Positions 11,651 through 23,200 of a stretch of 64,000 nt of DNA are shown here, in pieces. The first letter of the stretch is position 1; the number at the start of each line of letters is the position of its first letter. The DNA lies in assembly GCA_037349315.1 (NCBI GenBank), contig JBAIAC010000004.1, forward strand, positions 41,853,001-41,917,000, written 5' to 3'. The translations under genes and the position numbers were made by a program. This stretch comes from Chelydra serpentina (lineage: Eukaryota; Chordata; Testudines; Chelydridae). The notes beneath the pieces were generated by a model. It had not been told where the DNA came from, ran no database searches, and saw only the letters and a list, made by a program, of their open reading frames with translations.

Positions 11651-11861
11651 AAGGTGAGTGAGGCGATATCTTTTATTGGACCAACTTCTGAAATTGGTGA
11701 GAGAGACAAGCTTTCAAGTACAGAGCTCTTCTTCAGGTCTGGGAAAGGAACTCGAAAGCTTGTCTCTCTCACCAACAGAAGTTAGTCCAATAAAAGATAT
11801 TACTTCACCCACCTTGTCTCGCTAATATCCTGGGGCCAACACGGCTACAACTACACTGCAT
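11651..11861. mobile_element. Penelope-like element tail, second subfamily, fold-back
   Basis: The left arm 'atatcttttattggaccaac' through 'gagagagacaagctttc' is answered by 'gaaagcttgtctctctcacc' and 'agtccaataaaagatatt', followed by the tail 'ccaacacggctacaacta'. The ending is analogous to the main PLE tail. An imperfect flanking repeat (TAAATAA, then AG) is present on both sides. Confidence 0.65.
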
Positions 11862-12102
11862 CCATAAATAAGAGGTAGGCATTATTACCATCTGTTTTTG
11901 AGGACTTGAAAAAATTCTTATTACTGAAAGATGGCAATTAGCTATCTAAAATTCCTATTACTAATTGCATTTGTTGATTCATAACTTCCAAGTCAATTTC
12001 CAATGAATTTGTATTCACCCTCTGCTTAGTTTTAGTAATTTCATCAACTGGTTCATTAGAAACAAAGAACCTTGAAATCAAATATTGGCAGAGAAAGTCT
12101 TT

Positions 12103-12203
12103 GGGCTGGATTCTCATCTCAGCCTGTTTCACCTTAGGTGAAATGCCATTGACTTCAATAGTTATGCATTTACACTAGGGTAAGTGAAAGGAGAATCAGG
12201 CCC
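12103..12203. mobile_element. palindromic MITE, GGGC(T)GGATTCTC ends
   Basis: The left end GGGCTGGATTCTCAT is answered by GGAGAATCAGGCCC at the right, with 'tcaccttaggtgaaatgcca' inside. Confidence 0.55.
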
Positions 12204-12649
12204 TTTCAGTTCACCTGTAAATGGAATATTGTATGTATGTAAATAAAAAGGAGAAGAGAGAAAAAATAAAAACATGGGAAGGCGGAAAGGGAGGTGGCAC
12301 TGTGTGGAGGAAGAACTATGAGGTGAAAACATGTTTCCCTGGCCCACTGCTCTCCTGAAGCAATCAGTATTTTTAGCGAGGGAAGGACACAGTGCCTGGG
12401 GGATTTATACTAAGTTAGATCAATGCAGCTGCAAGCCCCAAAACTCAATCAGTTGGTGCTAAATCAACAGGTACCAGCATGTGATGCAGCACGTGGGAAT
12501 CCTGGTTTTGAAGAGTTGGGTGAAAATACACCAGTAAGTCACCCAGCCTCGTTACCGGGCTCTCGGGAGATAAGGACTGGGCTCCACCCCTAGGAATCTC
12601 GGACACTGGTCAAGTGCACGAGCAGGGAATCCAAGCATCATTTTGCTAC
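12204..12649. other. upstream flank of the CpG island
   Basis: Nothing recognised. It rises in GC toward the island. Confidence 0.35.
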
Positions 12650-13208
12650 CCGACTCCCTAGTGGTTTGATTAGACGCGCCTCGCCCAATGCGCCGGAGAG
12701 TCCCAGGCCTGCCCTGGAGACCGTTTCTTGTTCCGCTTCACCTGGCGCAGTCACTGTCCCCTGCCGACGGGTCCCCACAGCCAGCCAGGCCTCCAACCCA
12801 ACGGCCGTCCCGTCAGCCCCGGAGTTGCTGAACAGCAGCCCGGGCTTTTCGGGACTCCTGGGGCAGGCCGAGCCCGTCGGGACACTTGGCAGGCAGAGAA
12901 CGGCCGAGCCTGACCGGCTCCCACGCCCGTCCCCCGACACGAGGGGGCCCCAGCATCGGCCACTGCCCCGCCACACGCGCCGCGGGGGTGCCTGGCTCGC
13001 CCCCTGAGGCGCCGCGCCAAGAGCCCGGGGCTCACGCGCTACGGACGCGCCCCCCTGCCGGCGCTGCGGAGCGTTCTTGGCGGGGACGCACCCAAGAGAA
13101 CCCCGCCGGACGGAGCCTGCCTAACCGCCGCCGCCCCGGCACGGCCCTCGCGCCTTCTCCCTCCTACCTCGGCAGCGCCGGTACCCGCTCCGGAGCGCCT
13201 GCTCCTGA

Positions 13209-13219
13209 GACGTCACGTG
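13209..13219. promoter_or_regulatory. CRE-like site overlapping an E-box
   Basis: GACGTCAC (13209-13216) overlaps CACGTG (13214-13219) inside the CpG island. Such sites are recognised by CREB/ATF and bHLH-ZIP factors respectively; binding here is inference. Confidence 0.45.
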
Positions 13220-13234
13220 GCGCCCGGGGGCCCG

Positions 13235-13239
13235 ATTGG
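13235..13239 (-). promoter_or_regulatory. inverted CCAAT box
   Basis: CCGATTGGCT reads as AGCCAATCGG on the minus strand, the NF-Y consensus. It is 19 bp from the CRE/E-box pair. Confidence 0.5.
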
Positions 13240-13300
13240 CTGCCCTGGGTCACCTGAGCGCAGTCGAGTCCAGCCAGCGAGGGGAGGGGAGCAGCGGGCT

Positions 13301-13314
13301 GTTGCCTAGGCGAC
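13301..13314. promoter_or_regulatory. RFX X-box-like palindrome
   Basis: GTTGCCTAGGCGAC is one mismatch from a perfect palindrome and fits the RFX-family X-box (half-sites GTTGCC and the inverse of GGCAAC). It lies about 60 bp after the CCAAT box, in the expected core-promoter zone. Confidence 0.5.
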
Positions 13315-13811
13315 GAGAGAGCGGCGAGAGCGCTGGGCAGGGGCGGCCGAGGGGGGCGAGCTGACTCCGTGCGGGACCATCGCGGCGGCAGGTGTGTGAG
13401 AGCGGCCGTAGCGGGTAGCCGCCCCCCCCCCCGCACCTCCGGGGAGCGGAACGGCTGGGACCAGGAGGCGGCGGCGGCTGGGGCAGGTAGGAGCAGGGGC
13501 GGCGGGGGCTGCGTTGGGTGGGTGATGGTGGGAGCTGGTAGGAGGTGGGGCAGGAGGCCTGAGGCGGGACTGGGCTGGGGCTGGGTGGGAGGAGTAGGTT
13601 GTAGCGGGGGGCAAAGGGCTGCGAGCGGAGAGTGTTGAGAGACTCCCCAGCGCCCCCGAGAGTGGCCTTGGCCGGCCGGGGTCAGTTGCTGCTAGGAGCA
13701 GTCCCAAGAGCCCCGGGGGTGTCCCGACGCCTTCACCCTCCCTGCTCCCCTCATCACGCTGCTGCCATGAACCTGCCTGCGCCGCGGCACCAACAGCAGC
13801 ACTCGCATTTC

Positions 13812-13830
13812 GGGGGGGGGGGGGGGGGGG
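13812..13830 (+). repeat. G19 homopolymer
   Basis: A run of 19 G at the 3' edge of the CpG island. It is likely length-polymorphic and error-prone in sequencing. Confidence 0.9.
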
Positions 13831-13840
13831 CAGTACTGGA

Positions 13841-15183
13841 AGTGATGGAAACAGCCTTTCCTCATGAAACCAACGTGCCCTTTATTTCACTTAATTTGAT
13901 CTGTTCCATAATGTATCCAGCTCTGCTGCCCCCTCCTAGCTCGTAGCCAAAAGCGCTTCAGAATGTATGTGAAAGATGCCAAGCAAAATAAAGGCTCATG
14001 ATAGATAATGTGTGGTAGCTAGCGATGAGCTCAGCCCTGCAGATCTCAACAGCTAAGAGCTACTTCTCCAACGCAGACAAAGGGGTTTTGATCAGCCTGA
14101 GTGAGGTACTGAAAGCACAATGTTTCTGAAAGACGTGTCTTACTTCTGATGATTTATTTGTAAAACTTTAATACATTACTATTTACTTGAAATAATTTTG
14201 GGGCAAGGGATAATAGGAAAGAAACTGGCACACTCTCTTTAGGCTGGGTGGGAGTTGGAAGTTAAAAATTCGCAATTGTGCTCTTTTTTGAAAACCCTTT
14301 GGTTATTTAAAGAGACAGACATCATAAAATGTATCTAATCTGACCTTGGAGATAAAGCTTTGGCTCAGTCAAAATGAATGAACAGTCCTGACAGTTGATA
14401 CTTGTTTAACATTTCTACATTTACTGTACAGTAAATCTTTGACATGAATGGTTTTATTGCATTAACAACAGGGTTCAGTTGCGTTAAATATGAACAAAAC
14501 AACACATTTATTCAGGTCTGTGAACAGGCTGGGTAATTACTACGTAATCTTACTCAAGTACAGTTTCACTTTTATCACATTTTAAGACAACTTCATATAT
14601 ATAAACAGGAAGTTTTTCATTGTATAAACAAGGTTTATAGAAGTGGGAGTTTATTTTTGTATGATTATTTATCACATTTTATTTCAGAGAGTTGTACTCT
14701 ATTAGTAAATGATTTACTGTACTACTTTAAGAATGTTAGCTGTTTGGATTGTTGAATAAGGAGATAATGATTTAATTTCCCACCCCACTCCCTTCACACT
14801 TCTTACTTTACATCAGCTCTTTAAGTGTAACTGATTCCCTTTATTCTATATTTTCCAGTTTCATTCCCAGTATAGGAGAAGGCTGATCATACTAACCCAG
14901 TTCTGTGCCTATCCCAAACCTCTGAAAAATGACTTGGTTAAAAGTAACAGAGTAGGATCTTTTGAAAGTCCAGTAATACATAAAAGCAGCCCTTGTAATT
15001 TTCTGGATAGGTACAATAATCATAAGGTTAGCTATTGAGTGGTTAATAGCTTCAGAAGGGTCCTGTTCTATCTTCATAGGTACCTACAATTGAAGTTCTA
15101 ATATGAAATTTTACTCATCAAAGTAATTTCTTGTAGAAATTGAAGAGTAAGATAAGTTAAACATGCAGCAATATTATATGCTA
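13841..15183. other. intron 1, nothing recognised
   Basis: AT-rich intronic sequence. No gene or clear repeat is seen. Confidence 0.4.
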
Positions 15184-15298
15184 CAGGCCTGATCCCGAAA
15201 CACATGAGTAATAATTACTCACATAATTATTGGACTCACATAGTCCAATAGACTTCAGTGGAATTGGGACTGCTTCTCTGAGTAAAAGTCTGGCCCTG
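15184..15298. mobile_element. palindromic MITE, AGGCCTGATCC ends
   Basis: It starts CAGGCCTGATCC and ends with 'gtctggccctg'. Nested fold-backs include 'attattggactcac' and 'tagtccaata'. Confidence 0.5.
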
Positions 15299-15970
15299 TA
15301 AGATCTCTCTCTTGATGTAGTTATAGACAACACTTCACCATTTTGTGCTTTTCTCACTGAAGGATTTCCTTAAAAGAATAATTGTTGTTAGTCCTGGATG
15401 ATGATGAGCTAGTATAATAGTTTGATCAGCATGTATTTGGATTGGCCACATCACTCACAAGTAGCAAAGCCAAAGATAAATGATACAGTTCTGACCCAAC
15501 TCATGCTGATAAAACCTTTAAGCCACACCTAACCATGATGTATTCTGCAGATATGACATGATAGATAAATCCTGTTTTAGGAACACTTTTAGAAAGTTTT
15601 AAAAACTATGGCACTTATTTACCTGTGCCTTTGTTAACTATGAGTCCACGAATACAGTGCTCAGAGGGAGAAAATTCCTCACAATCTATGTGAAAAACCT
15701 CTAAAGAAATTGCCTAAATTAGCTTTTCTAGACATCATAATGTCACAATTTTAAGATCTGGTATCCCAGGCTTTTACAGAGGCAGAAGTGAATGAATGGC
15801 TGCCAAGTTTTGCGTACTCCATGTGTGACATTTTATGTAATATATGTAATTCTAATGTGTTGATTTAGTGGTGGTGAATGATATCTGATAGGCACCAGAA
15901 TTCCCACACAGGCTTCCCTGGAGTAGAGAGGGCAGGTACAGCGAGGCAGGACCTTATTCATTGCACACTT

Positions 15971-17380
15971 TACTCCTGGAGGCATTCTGCGCCAAAAAAT
16001 TAAAAATTATGCATACATTTTAAAATTCTTCAAAAATCTGCAAATTTTATTTGTCAAAATAACATTACATAACCACACCCGTTTCAATTATGTTGGTAAT
16101 TTATTTCAAAATACCCGTCAGCAAGTATCTTTGTAACAATACAGACACACAAATTTCCCCCCAAGAACAGAGAGTTAAAGAAACCCCTATGACAACCCAG
16201 TTTCTGTTTCTCTGCCCCTTCCACCCCAAGCCGAGCCGGGGGGCCAGACACCCACAATCCCTTCCCCCACAGAGGCCGGCCACGGCTCCCGCCCAGCCAA
16301 TACACCCAAACCTCCTTACCCCCAGACCCAGCCGCGGCCCCCTCCCAGCTCAGATACCCGTGCCCCATCCCCACCAGATCCCAGCCATGACCCCCCACCA
16401 GACCAGACACCCGCTCCCCTCCCAGAGCTCAGGGATCCAGAGGGAGAAACAGCCTGATGCTCAGCACCAGGCTTGCATGGAGTTTCCTGCGCTGCCCTCT
16501 CCTTCCCTCAGGGCATGCTGGGAATTGCAGCTGCCAGGAACCCTCTAGCTCCCTTTCTCTCCCCCAAGCAGTGTCTTCTAAGGGCTGGTCCACACTAGGA
16601 GGGGGGATCGAACTAAGATACGCAACTTCAGCTACGTGAATAACATAGCTGAAGTCGAAGTATCTTAGTTCAAACTTCAAAGCACTTACCGCGGGTCCAC
16701 ACACAGCAGGCAGGCTCCCCCGTCGACCGCGCTTCCTCCTCTCGGCGAGCAGGAGTTCTGCAGTCGACGGCGAGCGCTTCCGGGATTGATTTATCGCGTC
16801 TAGACAAGACGCGATAAATCGATCCCAGAAGATCGATTACTACCCGCCGAATCAGGCGCGTAGTATAGACGTACCCTAAGTGTGAGCTGGGCTCTGCCTG
16901 GTCCAGTGGCCCCTAGTGGCAGCTAGCAGCACTGCAGCCCATTACTGTGGGGGGAAAGGAAATTCTGCGTGCACAACATTAATTTCTGTAAAATTCTGAA
17001 TTGTGCAGTGGTGCAGAATTCCCCCAGGAATATACATTCTGCTCTGCCTGAGGGGACAGAGTTTGTTCCACTCCTACCTCCTCAGAAACACCCCGAAGCC
17101 CGATCCCTCCACAATGAGTGTGCTGCAATAGCGAACAAGCCAGAGTGTCTCTCTCACATGCACAACTGCCCATCCTCCCCCACCAGCAGTGTTTTACATT
17201 TCTACTGGCTGCTCTGAGCACCTGAACCAACCTGCCTGCGCTGCCACTACTTTACCACTACCGCTCTTGTGGCTTCCCTTTGTTTACCCATCACAAGTCA
17301 TTTTTCTGTGGGAAAGCAAAGAAATCTGCAGGGACATTAATTCTGCGAGCACACAGTGATGCAGAACTCCCCCAGGAGTA
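15971..17380. mobile_element. TIR DNA transposon (unclassified), copy 1, carrying a Harbinger MITE
   Basis: It begins TACTCCTGGAGGCATTCTGC and ends GCAGAACTCCCCCAGGAGTA. A second internal end-like sequence (about 17010-17031) suggests a tandem or rearranged structure. TA is present at both outer edges. The first 180 bases match copy 2 at 56609-57491. No transposase frame was recognised. A 295-bp MITE sits inside at 16582-16876. Confidence 0.65.
16582..16876 (+). mobile_element. Harbinger MITE copy 1 with TAA duplication
   Basis: TIRs GGGCTGGTCCACACTA and TAGTATAGACGTACCC are flanked by TAA (16579-16581 and 16877-16879), the 3-bp duplication of PIF/Harbinger. Inside are strong hairpins: 'cttcagctacgtg' with 'catagctgaag', and 'tttatcgcgtctagacaag' with 'acgcgataaa'. 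The outer bases resemble the TIRs of the transposase-bearing Harbinger at 32525-35481. Confidence 0.85.
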
Positions 17381-17383
17381 TCA

Positions 17384-17809
17384 CTTCATAATAAGTGAGG
17401 GAAGGCTTGTGGGAATCTAGAGGTAACCAGGGGAGTCTGGGGGGAAGTGATGTTGCTGTGTGGGAGGAAACAAAGAGGGGGAGGGGTTATACGGTGGTGC
17501 AAGCTCCATTAGTCCCTTTCCTCCTATTAGTTTGTGTCCCTATCTTTTGTCCATTAGCCCTTGTCCCCACAACAGGTCCTGTTTCTCCCTTTGATCCTGG
17601 CCCCTTTCCCCTTGCTCACCTTTCCTGCCTGTAAGGCACTGATTCTGCTAATGCCACCTCCTTCACGCTCTGTGGCTGAGAACTGGCATAGAGAGTAGAA
17701 ACAGCAGTCAGAAGAGGAGGCAGAGAAGCTGTCTGCTAAGCAGTTGTCATAGTGGTCTGTGGTGGCAGGCAGGATAAACTGCAGCCCAAACTTCTTGCCT
17801 AGAGCCCAA
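17384..17809. other. intron 1, nothing recognised
   Basis: No gene or repeat assigned. The 79-codon frame at 17395-17634 lacks any motif. Confidence 0.35.
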
Positions 17810-17831
17810 CAGCAGAATGCATGGTCTCAAG

Positions 17832-18030
17832 TATCAGAGGGGTAGCCGTGTTAGTCTGGATCTGTAGAAGCAACAAAGGGTCCTGTGGCACCTTATAGAC
17901 TAACAGAGGTATTGGAGCATAAGCTTCCGTGGGTGAATACCCACTTCATCGGATGCAAGCAGTGGACACGAAAGCTTATGCTCCAATACCTCTGTTAGTC
18001 TATAAGGTGCCACAGGACCTTTTGTCGCTT
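17832..18030. mobile_element. PLE tail in fold-back form
   Basis: Forward arm from 'tatcagaggggtagccgtgt' to 'cggatgcaagcag', then the inverse arm 'acgaaagcttatgctccaat' to 'ccttttgtcgctt'. The flanking 14-bp repeat CAGCAGAATGCATG occurs at 17810-17823 and 18031-18044. Eight bases between the left repeat and the recognisable tail are unexplained. Confidence 0.85.
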
Positions 18031-18111
18031 CAGCAGAATGCATGACATTCACTCTGGGCCATGGGAATGCATGAGGAATAGCTTGCATGTATGAGTGTCA
18101 AGTGGAGTGTC

Positions 18112-18275
18112 AGGTTTTAGAGTAGCAGCCATGTTAGTCTGTATCCACTAAAAGAACGAGGAGTACTTGTGGCACCTTAGAGACTAACAAATTTATTTGA
18201 GCATAAGCTTTTGTGGGCTACAGCTCACTTCACCAGATGCATGGAATGGAACATACAGTATGAAGATATATATTA
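18112..18275 (+). mobile_element. PLE tail, subfamily B, truncated
   Basis: 'ttttagagtagcagccatgt', 'tagtctgtatccac', 'cttgtggcaccttagagact' and 'gagcataagcttttgtgggc' parallel the main PLE tail motif by motif but with distinct bases, so it is a related subfamily. Same subfamily as 29317-29479. Confidence 0.7.
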
Positions 18276-19708
18276 AGTTCTGACTCGGTAACATTTGTGA
18301 ATGATGAGCCCACTGGGAAGTTGGGACTCTTCCCATTCCTATGATATAAAATCCCCTTTACCAGGCATCCCCAAGCCATGAGGTGGTAGCTTAAAAATCA
18401 TGACACTTACGGAAAACCTGTTACTGGTTCAGAACTTAATCTTGCCAATCCTGAGTCGCAGGCTGGTGTGTCTTTGCTGGTAAAATTCTACATTTAGTGG
18501 GAGAAGGAAGAGTTATTTCTGTGAAAGATTAAGAGCTGAATAAAATATTAAAATAAATTCTGAAAGACAAGGGATTATTGAACAGACGGCAGGTGAGACA
18601 GTCTAATGTTCATGATATATTTATCACATGGCTTTTTTACTCTCTAGTCTTATTTTATGATCTCACACTCACCACATATGAGGAGGCATGTGCATATATA
18701 ATGGGCTGTATATGGCCATAAAACTGTTCATTAACATTTAATATATACGGGAGTTCTTTTACAAATTGAGTGCAATGTATGACCTTTGTTCACATTTCCT
18801 AATATAGTTTGGGTTAATATATCACTGTGCATCTGTACATGGAATTACTTTTTGATATCAGTAATATGCACCATCATTTTCAAATGTCATAAATTAAAAA
18901 ACTCAATGGGGTAGATTTCTCAGTAGTAGTGGTGTCTATGGGAGATAGGGAAAATCTCTAAATCTGTTGAACTAATATTTGAGGGCACTCACTCAAGACT
19001 TGGAGAAACATCCATTAGCTGCTTGTTACTTTGAATACACAGAATAATTGGCTAGTGTCCAGCTGACATCAACATAATGCCAAGTTGATACCAAGAGAGA
19101 ACAAATTTGCCCAATGGCAACCTATTATTAAGCGCTGCAATGTCTACTTTTTAAGCAGCACTTTCAAGTTTGAGACAGAAACAGGAAACGTGCAGCTGGC
19201 ACAGTTATGTCTCTTTCAATACTTGCTTTCAGGTGAGTCAGTTATTCGTGTACCTCAACCACTTGGATTATTTTTATCTACATTTCAGCATAAGGAGTGA
19301 ATTTGTTTTGCTCTCTACCCTTGATATGGAAGTCTTGTGTTATACACTTATCATTCTGCTTCTTACATATATTAGCTGATATCGTTCCTGGGATTTTGTT
19401 TTAGAGGAATTGAGACAATAACTTAAATAATTGCATGATATAAAACCAGTCATACATCTCTGCTGAAAGGATTTGAATACCTTTTGCACCTAATAAACCT
19501 GACTGAGTGTCTCTGAGGTTTAAGAACTAGATGTTCACAAGTTTCCTTTGCAAGTTCTGATATTTATTTAGAGCTTAAACCCAGATATCCTTTTGATAAT
19601 TTACCATTTTTAAAGCTGAGAAAAACTGGGAGATTGGTAGCATTATTTACGAACTGAACAGTCAACATATGGTACAGCAAAACATGTAGATGAGTTGTGA
19701 AAGTGATA
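18276..19708. other. intron 1, nothing recognised
   Basis: AT-rich intron sequence without recognisable features. Confidence 0.4.
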
Positions 19709-20739
19709 CAGTAACTCCTCACTTAAAGTCATCCCGGTTAACGTTGTTTCGTTCTTATGTTCCTGATCTATTAGGGAACATGCTTGTTTAAAGTTGTGCA
19801 ATGCTCTCTTCTAACGTCATTTGGCAGCTGACTGCTTTGTCCACTGCTTGCAGGAAGAGCAGCCCATTGCAGCTAGCTGGTGGGGGTTTGGTATCAGGGT
19901 GGACCGGCAGCCCACCTATCAGTTCCCCCTATCAGCTCCCCACTCCCCTAAGTTCCCTGTGCTGCAGCTGCCCAGCAGGCTATCAGTTGCTGCAGTTCAG
20001 CTGTCCCTCCCCCCTCGGCCATGTGCTTTTTGCTCCTGCCCTCTGCCTTGGAGCTGCTCCCAGAGACTCCTGCTTGCTGTATGGGGAGAGGGGGGCTATT
20101 GTCAGAGTGTCCCCCTCACCCCTGCTCCTGCACCCCACTTACCCCATTTCCATAGAGCAGGGGTGGGGGACGGGGACACGGCAGGCTCAGGATGGAGGGA
20201 GCTTCCAGGCAGCAGCTGAGTCTCAGCAAGCTCATCTAATTAACAAGGCAGTGTACTTAAGACTGGGGTCAGCTACTTAAAGGGGAAATGCACATATATC
20301 TCTCTCACACACACGGTGTGTATCTCTGTCTGCTATGCTGTCTCCCCTCCTCCATGCCTGTTGCCTTGTAGAGTGAGGCTACATTAACAACGAGTTAACC
20401 CTTGAGGGCTCAGCCAAAAGCTAGTTCATCATTTAGCAGTAAGGCATTCCCTGGGAAATATCCCACCTTCTGACTTCACCACCTCAACCCAACTTCACAA
20501 TCATCATCGCTATGTACTGTACCAGTATTAAATTGTTTGTTTAAAACTTATACTGTGTGTGTATATGTGTGTGTATATATGGCTATATATAGTCTTTTGT
20601 CTGGTGAAAAACATTTCCCTGCAACCTAACCCCCTCATTTACATTAAATCTTATGGGGAAATTAGATTCGCTTAACATCGTTTCATTTAAAGTTGCATTT
20701 TTCAGGAACATAATTACAATGTTAAGTGAGGAGTTACTG
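19709..20739. mobile_element. Tigger/mariner-like DNA transposon copy 2
   Basis: It begins CAGTAACTCCTCACTTAAAG and ends AAGTGAGGAGTTACTG. TA immediately flanks both ends (19707-19708 and 20740-20741). The interior shares long blocks with copy 1 (4739-5402) plus an extra segment near 19810-20110. A TG/TA microsatellite sits at about 20552-20590. The 159-codon frame at 19801-20280 shows no transposase motifs and looks fortuitous. Confidence 0.8.
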
Positions 20740-20741
20740 TA

Positions 20742-22065
20742 GTTAGATGCTCCCAAAAACACTTGGTTTTTAGAACTTGATTCTGAGTTGTAACATTTTG
20801 GAACTCCTGATGTTTGAAGGTGTTGGGTTTGGCAATAGAGTTATAAAGCTGGTAGATTTTTTTCAATAGAAAATATTTCACAGTTGCAATAAGAAAAACA
20901 TTTCTACACTTAAACCAACAAAAATGTGTCAGTTTAATACAGTGTGCACTTCTATATGCTGCTTAGGTTCTAAAAATCTACAAGCAATATGCTGTAAAGG
21001 ATAATTTTACAAGGAACACAGTGACTCCAAAAGCTATGATATAGGAATGTGTCAGAAATGAAAGGTTACTGGCAGTCTTTTACAATAGAATTTTCTGTAC
21101 TGATGATCAGTCTTTGCCATCTGATTTTAAGGTTTTACATTTGTTTTTAATCCACTTGTGATTACAGTATAACATTATAATAGTCAAAATGTATTTATAT
21201 CACTGGCTTTGTTTCAATACTAGTTTTAATAAATTACATGTTTGCCAACTGATTTTAACACTATTAAAGTTTCAGGTTATTGCATATTGGAAAAAATGTA
21301 TAGTATGAATGGGGCTTCATTTCACAAAGTTAATATAGTTTTATTGCAGTAAAACTATTACCTATAGCAAGTGCTACATCTGGTAGCTAATAAATCAAGC
21401 TGTTCTTAAGTTATGGAAAAATAAAGAAAAATTTAAGTGACTTGCTCTGAAAAACTTTCCAGACTGTTTAGATTATGCCACAGCTTCATATTTTGGGTCA
21501 TTTTTAAGTACACTTTAGCAAGATCATTTATATAGGTCATTCTATATAGAAGTGTGAACATAGTTATCAGAACAACAATTTTACATTTTTAAACTTCTGT
21601 TTTGACATTTCACAGATCTATTTTCACAATGAAATAAAACTTAGACAAAAGTACACATTTTCTCAAAACAGAATTGCTGTTTTTAATTTTTAAAGAAAAA
21701 ATGTGAATGAAAAATCCCATATTTCAACTTTGTGATAGTGTTGTGATTATGGAGATCACTATTTAGTGTGTTATAGATTCCTAATTATATTCATATTATG
21801 TTTTGTTTACCCCTTGTCAAATAAAATGTATTACTGAGGAATAGACTAAATGGAATAAGTGCACATAATTTACTAATCAAATAATAATTGAACAGTCAAA
21901 TCAAAGCCAGTTAAAAGCTATCCATTTTCAATTTTGTTTACTTCAAATTATTCTTAATTGCCTGACTTAATGCTTTCCTGCCCTTATAGCATTAAAGAAA
22001 ATGAATAATTTATTTCATTTTCTTCCATGAGAATATGAATTTTTTATACTGGAAAATGGAGTAGA
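20742..22065. other. AT-rich intron 1, nothing recognised
   Basis: No gene or repeat identified. Confidence 0.4.
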
Positions 22066-22133
22066 GTTAAATTCTGCCTCTATTGAAGCCAATAAGAATT
22101 TTTCCATTGACTTCAGTGGGGCCAGGATTTCAT
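22066..22133. mobile_element. short palindromic MITE
   Basis: Close to the element at 8853-8919: 'aaattctgcctctattgaag' at left and 'tggggccaggattt' at right, with 'ccattgacttcagtggg' in the centre. Confidence 0.5.
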
Positions 22134-23200
22134 CCATGTTGTTTATTTCAAAGAGTACAGTAGCCATCTTAAAGTTCATATACTATTGTTTCCTTAATTT
22201 TTTAAAATTTGCCTATATAATAAAAAATCCACATTCATGGAGTTTAAAGCCAGAAGGGACCATATCACAGCTCACTTAAATTTTACCCAGTTACCCCTGT
22301 ATTGAGCCAAATCACGTTTGGCTAAAGCATACCTTCCAGAAAGGCATCCATTCTTGATTTGAAACTTACAAATATGTGTCTAATTTGAATTTGTCTGACT
22401 TCACGTGCCAGCCATTGATTCTTCCTATGTCTCCTATAGATTAAAGAGCCCTTTAGTATACAGGTATTTTACCCCTGTGAAGGTACTTGTACATTGTACT
22501 CAAGTCACCTCTCAATCACCTTTTTTTATGAACTAAACAGATTTTAACACTGTAAGTCTCACACTGTAAGGCATGTTGTGGCTCTTTTCTATACTCATTC
22601 CAATTTTCCAATATCCTTTTTAAAATGTGGACACTAGAACTGTATGCAGTATTCCAGTATCGATCTCACCAGTGCTGTATACAGAAATAAAATTACCTCC
22701 TTTACTGCTACAGTACTTGTTACTTCTCTGGTTATACATCCAAGGATCACATTTGTCCTTTTTGCCACAGCATTCCACTGGGAGCTCATGTTGAGTTACT
22801 TATCTGTTGTGACCTCTAAATCCTTTTCAGAGTTGTTGATTTCCTGGCTACGGTCCCCGCTTCTGTAGATACGGCCTGCACTGCTTGTTCCTAATTGTGT
22901 AACTGCATTTGGCTGTATTAAAATGCATTTTGTTTGAATTGGCCCAGGTTACCACCATGTAACTGTCCTGTTATCATTATTTACCACTATCCCGATCTTT
23001 GTCTCATCTGCACATTTTATAAATAGTAATTTTATATTTACTTCCTGATCATTGATGAAAATGTTTAATAGGGTTTGGCCTAGTACTGATTCTTGGGGCA
23101 TCTCACTAGAAACACCACCATTCAATAATGATTCCCTATTGACAACTACTTTCTGAGATCTGCTAGCCAGTTCTTAAACCATTTAACATGTGCTCTATTC

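Larger units (their letters stand above)
12650..13840 (+). promoter_or_regulatory. TNFRSF19: CpG-island promoter, probable TNFRSF19 promoter and noncoding exon 1
   Basis: About 1.2 kb of GC-rich, CpG-dense sequence stands out sharply from the AT-rich surroundings. It lies 14.2 kb upstream of the start-codon exon on the same strand. That exon has a splice acceptor but no upstream coding sequence, so a noncoding first exon is required. Candidate exon-1 donors are GGCAG|gtgtgt (intron starting 13392) and GGCAG|gtagga (intron starting 13487). The exact transcription start cannot be read from sequence. The overlapping open frames on both strands are expected from GC-rich DNA and are not called as genes. 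The island may also fire antisense. Confidence 0.7.

Noticed and set aside
12638..13946. Several open frames of 60-133 codons in the CpG island
   Set aside because: GC-rich DNA has few stop codons. The frames overlap on both strands and lack any domain. The ATG near 13767 has fair context, but it would read through the G19 run and has no support.
19801..20280. 159-codon frame as a gene
   Set aside because: It lies wholly inside the Tigger-like element, has no transposase motif, and is not preserved in the sister copy at 4739-5402.
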